Shown: positions 31,051 to 39,586, counted from the stretch's first letter. The stretch is DNA of 56,249 nucleotides from Deltaproteobacteria bacterium (GCA_019314085.1 JAFCZZ010000007.1:1-56249), one strand, 5' to 3'. Translations and numbers: made by a program. The notes: a model not told the origin generated them from the letters alone.

Positions 31051-31481
31051 AGACCCATGCCCTCGCAAGACTCGACATAGCTGTGGATGCTGCGTCGGTG
31101 AGCTTTGTCGCGAGCGCGGAGTTCTCGGCGGCAATCGCGCACCGCCCAGTACACTGGCGTAACCTTTTCTTCAAATTCGGAGAGCTGGTCACTGGTCATG
31201 TCGGCGTAGCCATCGGCCATGTCTCGGCACATCTGGTGGTGCTTTTGAAGGCTACGGCAAAACCCCCACCACGCCCGCCTGACCCGCTCGGCGTGCTGCT
31301 CGATCCGGGTCATGAGCAGGGACTGGCGACCGTCGATGAGCGCCGCCGAAGCATCATCGCTACGGGCGACAAGACGGCGCACCGTGGCCCGATCGACACC
31401 GACACTGCGTCCCGCCCCAACCAAGGTACCGTGGACCTTCAGTGCTTCAATGATGCGGTCGTTCCGATCTGCCTTATTCAT
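31047..31481 (-). CDS. HTH DNA-binding protein, 144 aa
   Basis: 144 residues; ATG 31481 follows a strong AGGAG site. Residues about 5-37 form a helix-turn-helix (RIIEALKVHGTLVGAGRSVG then DRATVRRLV) of the homeodomain/terminase-small type. The remainder is helical and rich in Arg, Trp and Glu. It may regulate early transcription or, less likely, act as a terminase small subunit; no large terminase is present. Confidence 0.62.
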   Translation of the reverse strand: MNKADRNDRIIEALKVHGTLVGAGRSVGVDRATVRRLVARSDDASAALIDGRQSLLMTRIEQHAERVRRAWWGFCRSLQKHHQMCRDMADGYADMTSDQLSEFEEKVTPVYWAVRDCRRELRARDKAHRRSIHSYVESCEGMGL

Positions 31482-31507
31482 CACTTCTCCTAGCTTCGGT
31501 GGGTTGT

Positions 31508-31813
31508 TCATGCGGGTGAGTGCCAATCCGGGAGCTCAGAACCCTCTGGGTCCAAAGATGACACCGCACACTCGCCGGTCCGGCCAGCATCAACCGGAGG
31601 CTCGTCCTCCGGCAAGCCGCAGCGACACGTTCCGGCGGACAGCTTTATTGGAAGCGCAGAGTCGGGCGCGGTGCGGCGCCGAAACTCCTCCTCGGCTGCC
31701 TCTGGGCTCAGATACTCGGCCAGCGCCAGCAGCCGCGCCAGTCTTTGCGGAGACATGCCGCCGACCAGCTCGTCCAAGCGCATCGTCATCTGGTCGCGAG
31801 ACTGGTGCCTCAT
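31508..31813 (-). CDS. Hypothetical protein, 101 aa
   Basis: 101 residues; ATG overlaps the upstream TGA. The N-terminal 50 residues are helical (LARLLALAEYLSPEAAEEEF) and the C-terminal half includes GTCRCGL. No motif recognised. Confidence 0.5.
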   Translation of the reverse strand: MRHQSRDQMTMRLDELVGGMSPQRLARLLALAEYLSPEAAEEEFRRRTAPDSALPIKLSAGTCRCGLPEDEPPVDAGRTGECAVSSLDPEGSELPDWHSPA

Positions 31814-32130
31814 TGGTCTACCTCCGCGCCAGGGCCGTCGTGCTTCATCGACATGATGAGAGCGCCGGCGAGTTGAGTGGGGGTCATATTCCACGCCGCA
31901 GCCGTGGAATTGAGCCCGCTCAGACTCTCGGAGAACGGCTGGTTGAGGTCGATGACACGCCGCAGCTCGGCCACGGCAAGCAGCGCGTGGCTCTCACAAT
32001 AGCGGCAGCCAGGATCGCCGCAATTTGCCCAGCCGGCGGGAGGCTCGGCTCCGTAGAGGCACTCGTCATCATCGTGGTAGGCGCGCAGTGCGGCGACAAG
32101 CTGTTCTGTTAGCTGCTGGTCAACCGCCAC
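31810..32130 (-). CDS. Hypothetical protein with Cys cluster, 106 aa
   Basis: 106 residues from GTG 32130 with a GAGGGG site. Helical ends around a Cys cluster WANCGDPGCRYCESH that may hold a zinc ion. Overlaps the upstream gene by 11 nt. Function unknown. Confidence 0.55.
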   Translation of the reverse strand: MAVDQQLTEQLVAALRAYHDDDECLYGAEPPAGWANCGDPGCRYCESHALLAVAELRRVIDLNQPFSESLSGLNSTAAAWNMTPTQLAGALIMSMKHDGPGAEVDQ

Positions 32131-32371
32131 AGTCGGCCCCCTCTTCTTTGCTGCCGAGGCTGAGCTCGAGATACGAAGAGACGCCGGTACGGTCACGAAG
32201 CAGCACTTCTCCGCCTGCGAGGATATGGTCCACCAGGGTTTCATAGGCGGCCAGCGTCTCCTGAAACAGTCGCCCGATCCACACGCCATGTTCATCAATT
32301 TCGATGCCACGAATGGCAGCTAGCCGGGCCGCTTTGGACCGGGCCAGTGCGCTCATTTTCATCCAATTCAT
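32120..32371 (-). CDS. Hypothetical protein, 83 aa
   Basis: 83 residues; ATG 32371 overlaps the TGA of the helicase gene (ATGA). Basic helical N-terminus, then a small alpha/beta region ending acidic. Tight coupling to DnaB hints at a replication accessory role; no motif supports it. Confidence 0.52.
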   Translation of the reverse strand: MNWMKMSALARSKAARLAAIRGIEIDEHGVWIGRLFQETLAAYETLVDHILAGGEVLLRDRTGVSSYLELSLGSKEEGADCGG

Positions 32372-33753
32372 CAGCCTGTTCCCTCTTCTTGGTTGTCCTC
32401 TTCCCAGCTCAACTCGCAGCCGGTCACCTCGTGCTGGTGCACGATAAACCGATACCGCCCGCCTTTGCTCCACTTGAGCTTCGGCACTCTGGCGTGCAGC
32501 ACGTTGTCCGCATCGCGCCAGTAAAGGACGAGGATCTCCGCTTCGTTCTCGATGTCGCCGCAGTACTTGAAGCTGTTCATGTCGGGCTCGGCGCCGTTCT
32601 TATAGCTTTCGCGGTTGTACTGGCTGAAGGCGGTGCCCGCGACGTAACACTCCGTGAAGCAGCGCTTGAGCTTGCTCGTGATCGAGGCCATCTCCTGCAC
32701 CTTGTTCTGCATGGGCTCGTCCTCAGTGATGGCCTGCAGGTAGTCGATGATCACCGAGTCCAGGCCCACGGTGTAGTGGTAGGCTCGAATGAGACTGCAC
32801 AGCTGGCCGATGGTGGGCTTTTTGCGCTCAACGATATAAACGCGCCCGCCAAAACAGGCACGCTGCTTGGCGATGGCCGCCTCCACGACCGCCGCGTCCG
32901 CCTTACGGTTACGGATCTCTTTGGGCTCGAACGGTGGATCGCAAAAATCAGCAAACATGCGACAGCGCATCAGCTCCAGCGGATCCTCGCAGCTGATGTA
33001 CAAGACCTTCAGCCCGAGCTGGGCCTGGGCGCGGATCATTCGCTGAGCGGCGTAGCTCTTGCCGCAGTTGGTGCCCCCTCCCCACACCAGTAGCTCGCCG
33101 CGGCCGTGGCCGCCGCCCGTGACGACGTCGAGAAACTTGTTGCCCGTTTTGACGAGTGAGCCCAGGTCGGAAGTGCGCGCGTCCCACTGCAGCTGATCGA
33201 TAGGGGACTCGAGCACGCCCTCGCCCTGGTACTGGTAGACGTTGTCGCTTGCCGCTGCGATGAAATCTGCTTCGATGCCGGAGATGTCTGGATCGGTGTC
33301 GAGCCGCTCGGCGAGCGTGGCGTACTGCCGGGCCTGACGGTGGGCTCGGTGGTAGCTCAAAATCTTGCGCAAATGAACGTTCAGGCCAGTTTCGCGAGTG
33401 ACGGAAGATTCACTGAGAAACGCCGACAGCCACAACCAACCTCGCGGACCGCCGAGCCGCTCTTCGGCAATGGTGCGCATTTGGCTGAGGAGATCTACGT
33501 CCCCCAGCTCACTGTCTGGGTTCTGGTCGTGCAGCTCGACCAGCGCCTGCCAGCACACTCCGTGCACGGGCGCTCCAAAGTGGGCCGCCTGAAGACCGCT
33601 ATGCCGGTAGGCTTTGGGGTCGTAGTACGCGGCCCGTAAAAACTCCTCTTCGATCCGCCATCGCGTGAGCAGCTGCGGGTTGACCGGCTCACCGTTGGCC
33701 TGGTTGAGTAGCAGCTCCCGGTAGCTGTCAGCCTTGGGCGCCGGATCAGCCAT
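32371..33753 (-). CDS. DnaB-type replicative helicase
   Basis: 460 residues. It unwinds DNA at the fork as a hexamer. The N-terminal helical domain (about 25-150) matches DnaB-N in position. The RecA-like core has Walker A GGTNCGKS at 226-233, a strand-ISCEDP segment (about 253-258), and IIDYLQ at 334-339, the DnaB form of Walker B, with the Q-loop region (SKLKRCF) following. The Ser before the last Gly-Lys in most homologues is Cys here. The start overlaps the upstream gene by 8 nt. No intein is seen. Confidence 0.92.
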   Translation of the reverse strand: MADPAPKADSYRELLLNQANGEPVNPQLLTRWRIEEEFLRAAYYDPKAYRHSGLQAAHFGAPVHGVCWQALVELHDQNPDSELGDVDLLSQMRTIAEERLGGPRGWLWLSAFLSESSVTRETGLNVHLRKILSYHRAHRQARQYATLAERLDTDPDISGIEADFIAAASDNVYQYQGEGVLESPIDQLQWDARTSDLGSLVKTGNKFLDVVTGGGHGRGELLVWGGGTNCGKSYAAQRMIRAQAQLGLKVLYISCEDPLELMRCRMFADFCDPPFEPKEIRNRKADAAVVEAAIAKQRACFGGRVYIVERKKPTIGQLCSLIRAYHYTVGLDSVIIDYLQAITEDEPMQNKVQEMASITSKLKRCFTECYVAGTAFSQYNRESYKNGAEPDMNSFKYCGDIENEAEILVLYWRDADNVLHARVPKLKWSKGGRYRFIVHQHEVTGCELSWEEDNQEEGTG

Positions 33754-34933
33754 GAGCCACCTCGCGGTCGATCAGTGCGAACCGTCCGGAGCGCAGCTCC
33801 CTGCTGACCACGGCAAAACGGTTGACTACAACGGCGGGGCGGAGCCGGATCATCCGCAGCGGACGCGATAGCATCATGGCCAGGCTGAGTAGCTCGTCAA
33901 TGCTGACGGCGGGAAAGCGCGCCGCGTGACTCTGCACGGCATAGCTCAAGCGGCTCACCAACAGATCGAGCGGGCTCTCTCCAACGGCGGCGTCCCGCTC
34001 GGCTATCCGTAAACAGATTTGCAGCCGGCCCCGCTCAGCCTCCCCAAACCGCACCGTCAGCGGACGGAGCCAACAGACCCTCGACTGGTTCAGCCAGCGG
34101 GTCAGTAGCCACATCTCAGCGAGCTGCAGCGGGGGAGGGACGGCTGGGTCGGGCACCAACCGAGGTAGCGGCGGAAAGACGGGCTCCAAAGGCCGCGGAA
34201 ACTGCCTCGCGTGGCTCGCGCCCGCGCGAGGAGCTGCGCTGGACGCCGCGGAATCTTGTTTTTCGTGGTGCCCCTTTTTTGCTTTTTCTGTGCTTTTCTC
34301 GAATGATTCCCGGTAGTTACCTGTGGATTGACCTGCCAGGATGGCGGGGCAGGGGGGGGAGATCGGAGAGCCCCCCCCCTTTAGGGGGGGGGGGCTCTCC
34401 TCCCCCCCCTGACCCTCGCCCCCTGCATGGGATGGGTTTTCCCCTGGTTCCTCGTTGGGTTTCAAGCACTTGAGGGTTATTTCTTTCTTCAAAGATGGAA
34501 CTTCGCAATCGAAGGGAGGAACATTATGTTCCGCGGTCTCGGCGGCTTGCTGGGCGGCGGCAGCACGGCGCACCTGGGCCTGCGCTTTTGCCGCTGCTCG
34601 GCGCCGCTGTGACTGCATGTCGGCGGCCTGCTTATGGCGCTGTCGCTCGCTGTCTTCAGCGTCAGCTTTGGTCGCCCTGGCGATCTCCTCACGCTCGGCG
34701 TGATCTGCTGCAGCTGCGGCGGCTTCGCTAGCGGCGCGGTCCTCGCGATCGGCGGCATCCTTGACCCGCTGAGCCTTGCGCTCATTAGAGCGCTCGGCAG
34801 CCTTGCCCTGCTTGCGCACTCTGTCGCGCTCTAGCTTGGCGATGCGCTTGTCGTACGCCTTGTCGCTCTCACCCGGCTTGCGTCGTCGGGCCCTGCTACC
34901 AGTGCTGTTGGTTGCGCCGACGGGGCGACTCAC
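33746..34933 (-). CDS. Putative replication accessory protein interrupted by a G/C hairpin tract
   Basis: 395 residues from GTG 34933. Residues about 10-135 are very basic then Ala/Arg/Glu-rich coiled coil. The middle (about 140-230) is low-complexity and encoded across a 60-nt G/C hairpin. The C-terminal 150 residues are globular and Leu/Arg-rich. Directly upstream of DnaB, so a helicase loader or initiator is the contextual guess. The GTG lies within an ACGCTACA repeat, possibly for autoregulation. The middle could be an in-frame insertion or slippage zone. Confidence 0.55.
   Translation of the reverse strand: MSRPVGATNSTGSRARRRKPGESDKAYDKRIAKLERDRVRKQGKAAERSNERKAQRVKDAADREDRAASEAAAAAADHAEREEIARATKADAEDSERQRHKQAADMQSQRRRAAAKAQAQVRRAAAAQQAAETAEHNVPPFDCEVPSLKKEITLKCLKPNEEPGENPSHAGGEGQGGEESPPPLKGGGSPISPPCPAILAGQSTGNYRESFEKSTEKAKKGHHEKQDSAASSAAPRAGASHARQFPRPLEPVFPPLPRLVPDPAVPPPLQLAEMWLLTRWLNQSRVCWLRPLTVRFGEAERGRLQICLRIAERDAAVGESPLDLLVSRLSYAVQSHAARFPAVSIDELLSLAMMLSRPLRMIRLRPAVVVNRFAVVSRELRSGRFALIDREVAHG
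34351..34410. repeat. Near-perfect G/C palindrome with homopolymer tracts
   Basis: Outer stem: 34351-34360 (A, eight G, A) pairs with 34401-34410. A 4-nt bulge (gatc) follows, then GGAGAG plus nine C (34365-34379) pairs with G-run and CTCTCC (34386-34400). Loop is TTTAGG. In total 25 pairs, with tracts of 8 G, 9 C, 11 G and 8 C. It lies inside the coding frame of the 395-residue gene. Confidence 0.95.
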
Positions 34934-35287
34934 GCTACACCGCCCGTCGTGAGCTTACATGACGCTACATTACAATAAGCTCTTGACGGGGGTTTGTGCT
35001 TCTGGCAGGCTGATGGTCGAACGTCGCATTCTGATCGATCGAAAAACGTATCCACGCTCACCTCGTGTAGTGGCAGTCGCCAGTCTTCTCGCCGAGCGCC
35101 CTTTCGTTGCAGTCAGGGCGCTCGTTTTTTTTGTGTAGCGTGCCACCGAAGTGCAACGGCGGCTTTCTCGCCCCGCTACACCCCAATGGCGGAGAGCCCA
35201 GAGTACGGCGCTGCGGCGTTGTAGATCAAGAGCAAAGATCGCCGATTAGCCCTTGCCTCTTACATTACCAGGGCCTAGGTTGTCGCC
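34934..35287. promoter_or_regulatory. Divergent control region (354 nt, no gene)
   Basis: Non-coding region separating the minus-strand early block from the plus-strand block. The 8-mer ACGCTACA occurs at 34932-34939 and 34962-34969 (30 bp apart) and inverted at 35134-35141; the 7-mer CGCTACA recurs at 35174-35180. TACAAT (34971) and TTGACG (34983) are isolated promoter-like hexamers. There is a strong plus-strand terminator at 35094-35132. It could hold divergent promoters with operators, an origin, or both. Confidence 0.6.
35094..35132 (+). terminator. Intrinsic terminator
   Basis: GAGCGCCCT (35094-35102), 12-nt loop, AGGGCGCTC (35115-35123), then G and eight T (35125-35132). A textbook plus-strand terminator. 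No plus-strand gene lies upstream of it within the control region, so it must end a short RNA or a leader. Confidence 0.88.
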
Positions 35288-35935
35288 ATGGCAATTGCTG
35301 ACACCCTATTTCGTGCGGCTCGCAACGTTTTTGGATGGGTGACCGACTCCCGCGAGGACGAACCGACCGAGGAGGCTGACGCTACCTCCTCGGATGCGAC
35401 CGCTACGGCGTGCGAGATCGATCCAACCGACCGAGAGGGCGAGGCGGACGAGGCTGAGTTTGTGGCTCGCGATGAGATCACTGAAGCTTTCCCGATCGAG
35501 CCTATCGTCATGGTAACCAGCCCCGAGGACGGCATGCCGGTGCCCGCTAACGAGAGCGCTGACCTGGCCTATGCCGCGCCGTTCACGATCGACAACGTCG
35601 TGTGCGTCGAGGACACCAGAACCTACGTGGAGGTGTTCCGCGAGGAGCTGCGCGATCGCGGGTGGTATCGCCACGAAAGCGCCGAGGACACGGAATGGCC
35701 CGCCCTCCGGCGTGCCTATTGTTTCACCGGTGACAACGCACAGTGGCTCGCGGTGTCTGCGCGCAGCCGTTACGAGGACGTCGTCACGGACAACGGGGAT
35801 AGCCGTCGAGTGTTTAGGCCGGCTACAAGCGACAGTGCATGGCGGCGAGCGATGTCCCTGACCCCAACGATTTTGGCCACTACATGCTATTTCGCAACTG
35901 CACGATGCGTCGCAGTGTGGGTGGCGCGTTCATGA
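35288..35935 (+). CDS. Hypothetical acidic protein, 215 aa, end disputed
   Basis: 215 residues as read. Residues 18-75 are highly acidic. The globular part (TYVEVFREELRDRGWYRHES) ends near FRPATSDS. The last about 32 residues have poor codon third positions while the overlapping frame from 35839 is GC3-rich. The natural protein therefore probably continues into that frame, or ends earlier. First gene of the plus-strand block after the control region. Function unknown. Confidence 0.55.
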   Translation: MAIADTLFRAARNVFGWVTDSREDEPTEEADATSSDATATACEIDPTDREGEADEAEFVARDEITEAFPIEPIVMVTSPEDGMPVPANESADLAYAAPFTIDNVVCVEDTRTYVEVFREELRDRGWYRHESAEDTEWPALRRAYCFTGDNAQWLAVSARSRYEDVVTDNGDSRRVFRPATSDSAWRRAMSLTPTILATTCYFATARCVAVWVARS

Positions 35936-36087
35936 CCTTGCGCGACGAGGCCGTGTACGCCTGCGACTATCGCGACCCGCCCGATCCTGCTTCGGCCGAA
36001 AAGCACCTCGACTCTCGGGACCGAAAGCGGTTAGCATCGTCCGAACACCTCGAGCTGATTCGTCCGTTTAATCTGGCCGACAGCTGA
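35839..36087 (+). CDS. Hypothetical protein, 82 aa, or frameshifted C-terminus
   Basis: 82 residues from ATG 35839, overlapping the previous frame by 97 nt (-1 frame). Contains PNDFGHYMLFRNCTMRRSVG and a basic C-terminal half. Good coding character from its start on. It may be a separate gene or the real C-terminus of the 35288 gene after a -1 shift. No slippery heptamer is evident. Confidence 0.5.
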   Translation: MAASDVPDPNDFGHYMLFRNCTMRRSVGGAFMTLRDEAVYACDYRDPPDPASAEKHLDSRDRKRLASSEHLELIRPFNLADS

Positions 36088-36106
36088 GACCGGCTGAGGA
36101 AGTAAT

Positions 36107-36622
36107 ATGACGCAATCTACTATCGTCGCCCCGGCGGCGGGGGCGGAGCCGCCCCAAACGCTCGACGAGGCTCGCCTGAAGCTTCGTCACGACATCGAGC
36201 AAGAGATCGTTCGACTTGCTCGGGAGCCAAACCCGACCCCGCAACACCTCAACCAAATCATCATCAACACGGTGATGAGCTTTATCAAAGAACTGGTTGA
36301 GCTCGACGTGTACGACCACCGCACCATGCTCGGCATCGCCGGAGATCTTGACCGGCGCATGAACGATGTCGAGGCGGTGGCTTTCGATGACGAGGGCGAG
36401 GGCGACGGGGTGAGCGACGAGCTGGCCAACAAGGTCACCTTGTGCATCAGTGAGCTGCTTGTTCCCGCTGAGGAAAAGCTCGAGTCTCTGACCAATGCGG
36501 AGGCACGAAAAGCGTTGGAGCAGACCATTGCCAGGAGCAATGAAGTGATCGAACAATTCACGATCGAGCCCGACGACGAGGCCTCCGAGCCCTCCGAGGC
36601 CGCCGAACCGGCGGAGGGCTGA
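36107..36622 (+). CDS. Hypothetical acidic helical protein, 171 aa
   Basis: 171 residues, nearly all helical and acidic, ending in EPDDEASEPSEAAEPAEG. A stretch QHLNQIIINTVMSFIKELVE may mediate oligomerisation. Two nt before the GTG of the 823-residue gene, so co-translated. Could be its partner or scaffold. No family recognised. Confidence 0.6.
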   Translation: MTQSTIVAPAAGAEPPQTLDEARLKLRHDIEQEIVRLAREPNPTPQHLNQIIINTVMSFIKELVELDVYDHRTMLGIAGDLDRRMNDVEAVAFDDEGEGDGVSDELANKVTLCISELLVPAEEKLESLTNAEARKALEQTIARSNEVIEQFTIEPDDEASEPSEAAEPAEG

Positions 36623-36623
36623 G

Positions 36624-39095
36624 GTGACCGAGCCGTCTAATCCGCAACAGGACGCCGCTGCCGCCTTGGAGCAGTCTCAGCAAGATCAGGAAGTGGAGCT
36701 GCCCGATCCGGTCTCCGACGTGCCGCTGTTTGGCGCTGCGACCAGCCCGTACGCCGCGGCCCCGCAAGCGTCCTCGGGCGGCGGCTCCAGCTCTTCGGGC
36801 GAGACGGTGCGCACGCTCGAAGATCTCTACGTCCTGTACCCAAAGCTTGGTGAGGGAGACTGGAAGATCCACATCGAGCGCACTTCACCCCGATCGTTTC
36901 GCGGCACGGCGACGGCCGGTTTTTTGGGCGAGTGTTACGAGCGGTTGAGCACGGCCGAGTTTGCCGCTCGTTTTGGCGGCACGGGCTATTGCGTGAAGGT
37001 GCTCAAGCCTACTTCTTCGGGCGCGAACGCGACCAAGAGCGACTACCAGACAGTCAAGCAGTTTCGGTTTCGGGTACCGGGCGATCCCACACTTGATGGA
37101 ATCGCCCAGGGCACGTCGGAGGATGGGATGACGATGAGTATTGACCCGAGGCTTCTGGGAGGGGCAGTGCCTGAGAAGGTGCAGATCGAGCAGCTACGGC
37201 TAGCGGAAAAGGAGCGCGAGCGGCAGTCAATTGACCACCGCCGGCTTGAGGACAAGCTCGAGAGTGAGCGCCGGCACGCAGCCCAGCTCCCCCCCGAGCA
37301 CGTCAACATGCTCCACCAGTCCACCACCCGCATCATGGAGGACAGTCGCGCCCAGCTGGACGCCGCCACAGCCTTCTGGCAGCAAGAGGTCGAGCGGCTC
37401 CGCTCCGAGAACCTGGCCCTGCAGTCCGAAAACCAGGGGTTGCGCGAGCGCGCGAGCAAGGCCGAGCGGGACGCGTCCGATCACAGCCGGGTGCAGGAGT
37501 CGGTTGCCGTCCGCGAGTGCAAGGAGCAGTACGACCAGCGATTGCGGGAGCAGACCGATCGGTATGCCGATGACCGTCGCCGCTCGCTCGAAGACAGCGG
37601 CGAGCGGCTCAATCGTGTCGAGTCCGAGCAGCGCAAGCAGCTGGACACCATCGTTCACCGCCACGATGACGAGCGCCGGCAAGCTGACACTCGCGCTACC
37701 GAAGAGCGTGAGCGGATGCGCGAGGACTATCGGGACCGGGTGGATCGGGTGGAGCGGGACAAGAAGCACGAGGTCGCCTCACTCAAAGAGACCCATCGCG
37801 AGCGCATCGAGGATTTGACGCGAGCTACCACCCGCGAGATCGAGTCGCTGCGAGATCAAACCCGTCGCGAGGTCGAGAACGCGCGTGAGCTCGAGCGGGG
37901 CCAGGCGACGTTTGTCAAGGAGTCGGCGGCCAATCGGGTCGATCTGATCCAGAGCGAGCTTGACCGGGTGCGAAACAGTGATCGGGACAACGAGGCGCGC
38001 CTGCGGGACGCCGAGAACAAGTTGCACAGGGAGCCGATCCAGGCCCTCAGTGAGGCTAAGGATCTGGCGATGCAGTTTGGCGGTCTTGTCGAGGCCTCGT
38101 CCCTGCCCGGTGAGCAAGGCTTTGTCGACAAGATCGCTCCGTATATCCCGAAGCTCAGCGAGTCGCTCGGCCATGCCATCGAAAGCATCGGCAACATGAG
38201 AGCGAACAACCAACAGGCTCGAGGCCAGCACGTCGCCCCTGTCATGCAGGCCCCAGCTCAGCTGCCAGCTCCTCAACCGCGCTACCGGTCCGCGGCTGTT
38301 GGGGCAGCTCCACAGCCAACGCCGTCGCCAGCGGCAGGTGGCTGGCAGGCTTCGGCCGAGATGAGCAACTACCAGTCCCCTCCAATTGGTGGGGCGCAGG
38401 TCGCAGGCGGTCCCTCGCTGCCGTTTGCGCCACCGGTCAGCAACCTACCATCTCCCGTGCAAGGCGGCGCTGATGGTGGCGCTGGCGTCCCGTTTGGCGC
38501 TTCCACGGAAATCGGCGGACCGCAGAGCGAAGAGGCCAATTCGGGCGCGCCGCCGTCCCCTGCCGGCCCCGCCGCCGGAGAGCAAGCTTCGTTGCAGCAG
38601 TTTTGCGAGCAGCTCGACACTGTCGTGTCAGGCCGCCTGATGAGCCCCGAAGGGTTTGGTCGTCAGGTCATCGAGCGGTTGGGCCCAGAGCAGACGGCCA
38701 TGTTGCTGCAGCGGTTCAGGCCGGCAGACGTCATCCAAGCCTCTAGCGGCATCGGAGCGGGGGCGGTGCAGACGCGCGACGGACAGCGTTTCGTGGCGGC
38801 GCTGTGGACCATCACCACTCAGATGGTCGGCGCACATCTGCAGCAAGCCGCAGCGCCTCAGCCCAACATGTCACCGCAGCCCGCCGCGCAACAGGCGGGA
38901 CAAGTCGCCTCCTTCGATCCACCGCAGCCCGCCGCGCAGCAGGCGGGACAGCACCAGAGCGCCACGCCCCAGCCATCGCAGCCCGTCGCGCAACAGGCGG
39001 GACATGTGGAGGCATCCGATGCTGCTGAGACCAAGTCGGCTCCGTCCACGGCGACCGAGCCGACGGTAGAGCCTGGGGAGGTGCCGGTGACATGA
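36624..39095 (+). CDS. Large coiled-coil protein with C-terminal PQPAAQQAGQ repeats
   Basis: 823 residues from GTG 36624 with a GGAGG site. An N-terminal domain (about 50-160) is globular. Residues about 190-500 are an almost unbroken Arg/Glu/Asp/Gln heptad region, a long parallel coiled coil. A Pro/Ala/Gly linker follows, then a helical domain (about 655-740) and three 10-residue [PS]QP[AV]AQQAG[QH] repeats. It has no catalytic motif. The length suggests a fibre, tether or scaffold. Basic and acidic residues alternate, so DNA binding is not indicated. Confidence 0.65.
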   Translation: MTEPSNPQQDAAAALEQSQQDQEVELPDPVSDVPLFGAATSPYAAAPQASSGGGSSSSGETVRTLEDLYVLYPKLGEGDWKIHIERTSPRSFRGTATAGFLGECYERLSTAEFAARFGGTGYCVKVLKPTSSGANATKSDYQTVKQFRFRVPGDPTLDGIAQGTSEDGMTMSIDPRLLGGAVPEKVQIEQLRLAEKERERQSIDHRRLEDKLESERRHAAQLPPEHVNMLHQSTTRIMEDSRAQLDAATAFWQQEVERLRSENLALQSENQGLRERASKAERDASDHSRVQESVAVRECKEQYDQRLREQTDRYADDRRRSLEDSGERLNRVESEQRKQLDTIVHRHDDERRQADTRATEERERMREDYRDRVDRVERDKKHEVASLKETHRERIEDLTRATTREIESLRDQTRREVENARELERGQATFVKESAANRVDLIQSELDRVRNSDRDNEARLRDAENKLHREPIQALSEAKDLAMQFGGLVEASSLPGEQGFVDKIAPYIPKLSESLGHAIESIGNMRANNQQARGQHVAPVMQAPAQLPAPQPRYRSAAVGAAPQPTPSPAAGGWQASAEMSNYQSPPIGGAQVAGGPSLPFAPPVSNLPSPVQGGADGGAGVPFGASTEIGGPQSEEANSGAPPSPAGPAAGEQASLQQFCEQLDTVVSGRLMSPEGFGRQVIERLGPEQTAMLLQRFRPADVIQASSGIGAGAVQTRDGQRFVAALWTITTQMVGAHLQQAAAPQPNMSPQPAAQQAGQVASFDPPQPAAQQAGQHQSATPQPSQPVAQQAGHVEASDAAETKSAPSTATEPTVEPGEVPVT
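38874..39005. repeat. Three 30-bp in-frame repeats
   Basis: Units at 38874-38903, 38922-38951 and 38976-39005 share ccgcagcccgccgcgca and encode [PS]QP[AV]AQQAG[QH]. Spacers are 18 and 24 nt, so frame is kept. Confidence 0.85.
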
Positions 39096-39583
39096 GCATC
39101 AACTCCGCACAGCTAGACTGCAACGAGGTGTGGCAGGGGATCTGGGTCGGCTCGCATCCGCCAGCGGGCCCCGCCGTCGCCGCCGCTGGCTTCAACGTGC
39201 TGGTGCTGACGGCTCACCAACGACAACCAGCGGCGGCACAGTACCCCGGCGTGCACATCGTGCATGCCCCCTTGACTGACGACGCTTTCGAGATCGTCAA
39301 GGGGGACTGGGAGTGTGCTCTGGGTGCTGCCGAACAGATTGATGCGGCCTGTGCGGGGGGCAACCGCTGCCTGGTTACGTGTGTCGAGGGTCGCAACCGC
39401 AGTGGTTTTGTGGCGGCGCTGGCCATCCACCTGATCGGCGACGTTCTCGGAGACGAGGCCATCGCAGCGGTGCAGAACAATCGCACAGGGGCCTTATACA
39501 ACTGGCATTTCCAAAACGCACTGCGACAGCGCTGCCTCCGCGCTGTCCAGGCAGTGGCGAGTCCCGATGGGCCGCTGCCTTAA
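39092..39583 (+). CDS. Dual-specificity-type protein phosphatase
   Basis: 163 residues; ATG overlaps the upstream TGA. The CX5R P-loop is CVEGRNRS at 97-104 (nucleophile C97, phosphate-binding R103). The likely general acid is in LTDD (63-64), about 33 residues before, as in dual-specificity phosphatases. The preceding VWQGIWVGSHPPA also fits the family. It could dephosphorylate host or viral protein Ser/Thr/Tyr, or another phosphomonoester. Its genetic coupling to the coiled-coil protein is notable. Confidence 0.78.
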   Translation: MSINSAQLDCNEVWQGIWVGSHPPAGPAVAAAGFNVLVLTAHQRQPAAAQYPGVHIVHAPLTDDAFEIVKGDWECALGAAEQIDAACAGGNRCLVTCVEGRNRSGFVAALAIHLIGDVLGDEAIAAVQNNRTGALYNWHFQNALRQRCLRAVQAVASPDGPLP

Positions 39584-39586
39584 TGA

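Noticed and set aside
31047..31481. Terminase small subunit
   Set aside because: The N-terminal HTH is compatible, but no terminase large subunit is present and the gene sits in the replication block.
34340..34440. Treating the G/C palindrome as a transcription terminator
   Set aside because: It has no T-run on either strand and lies inside an open reading frame.
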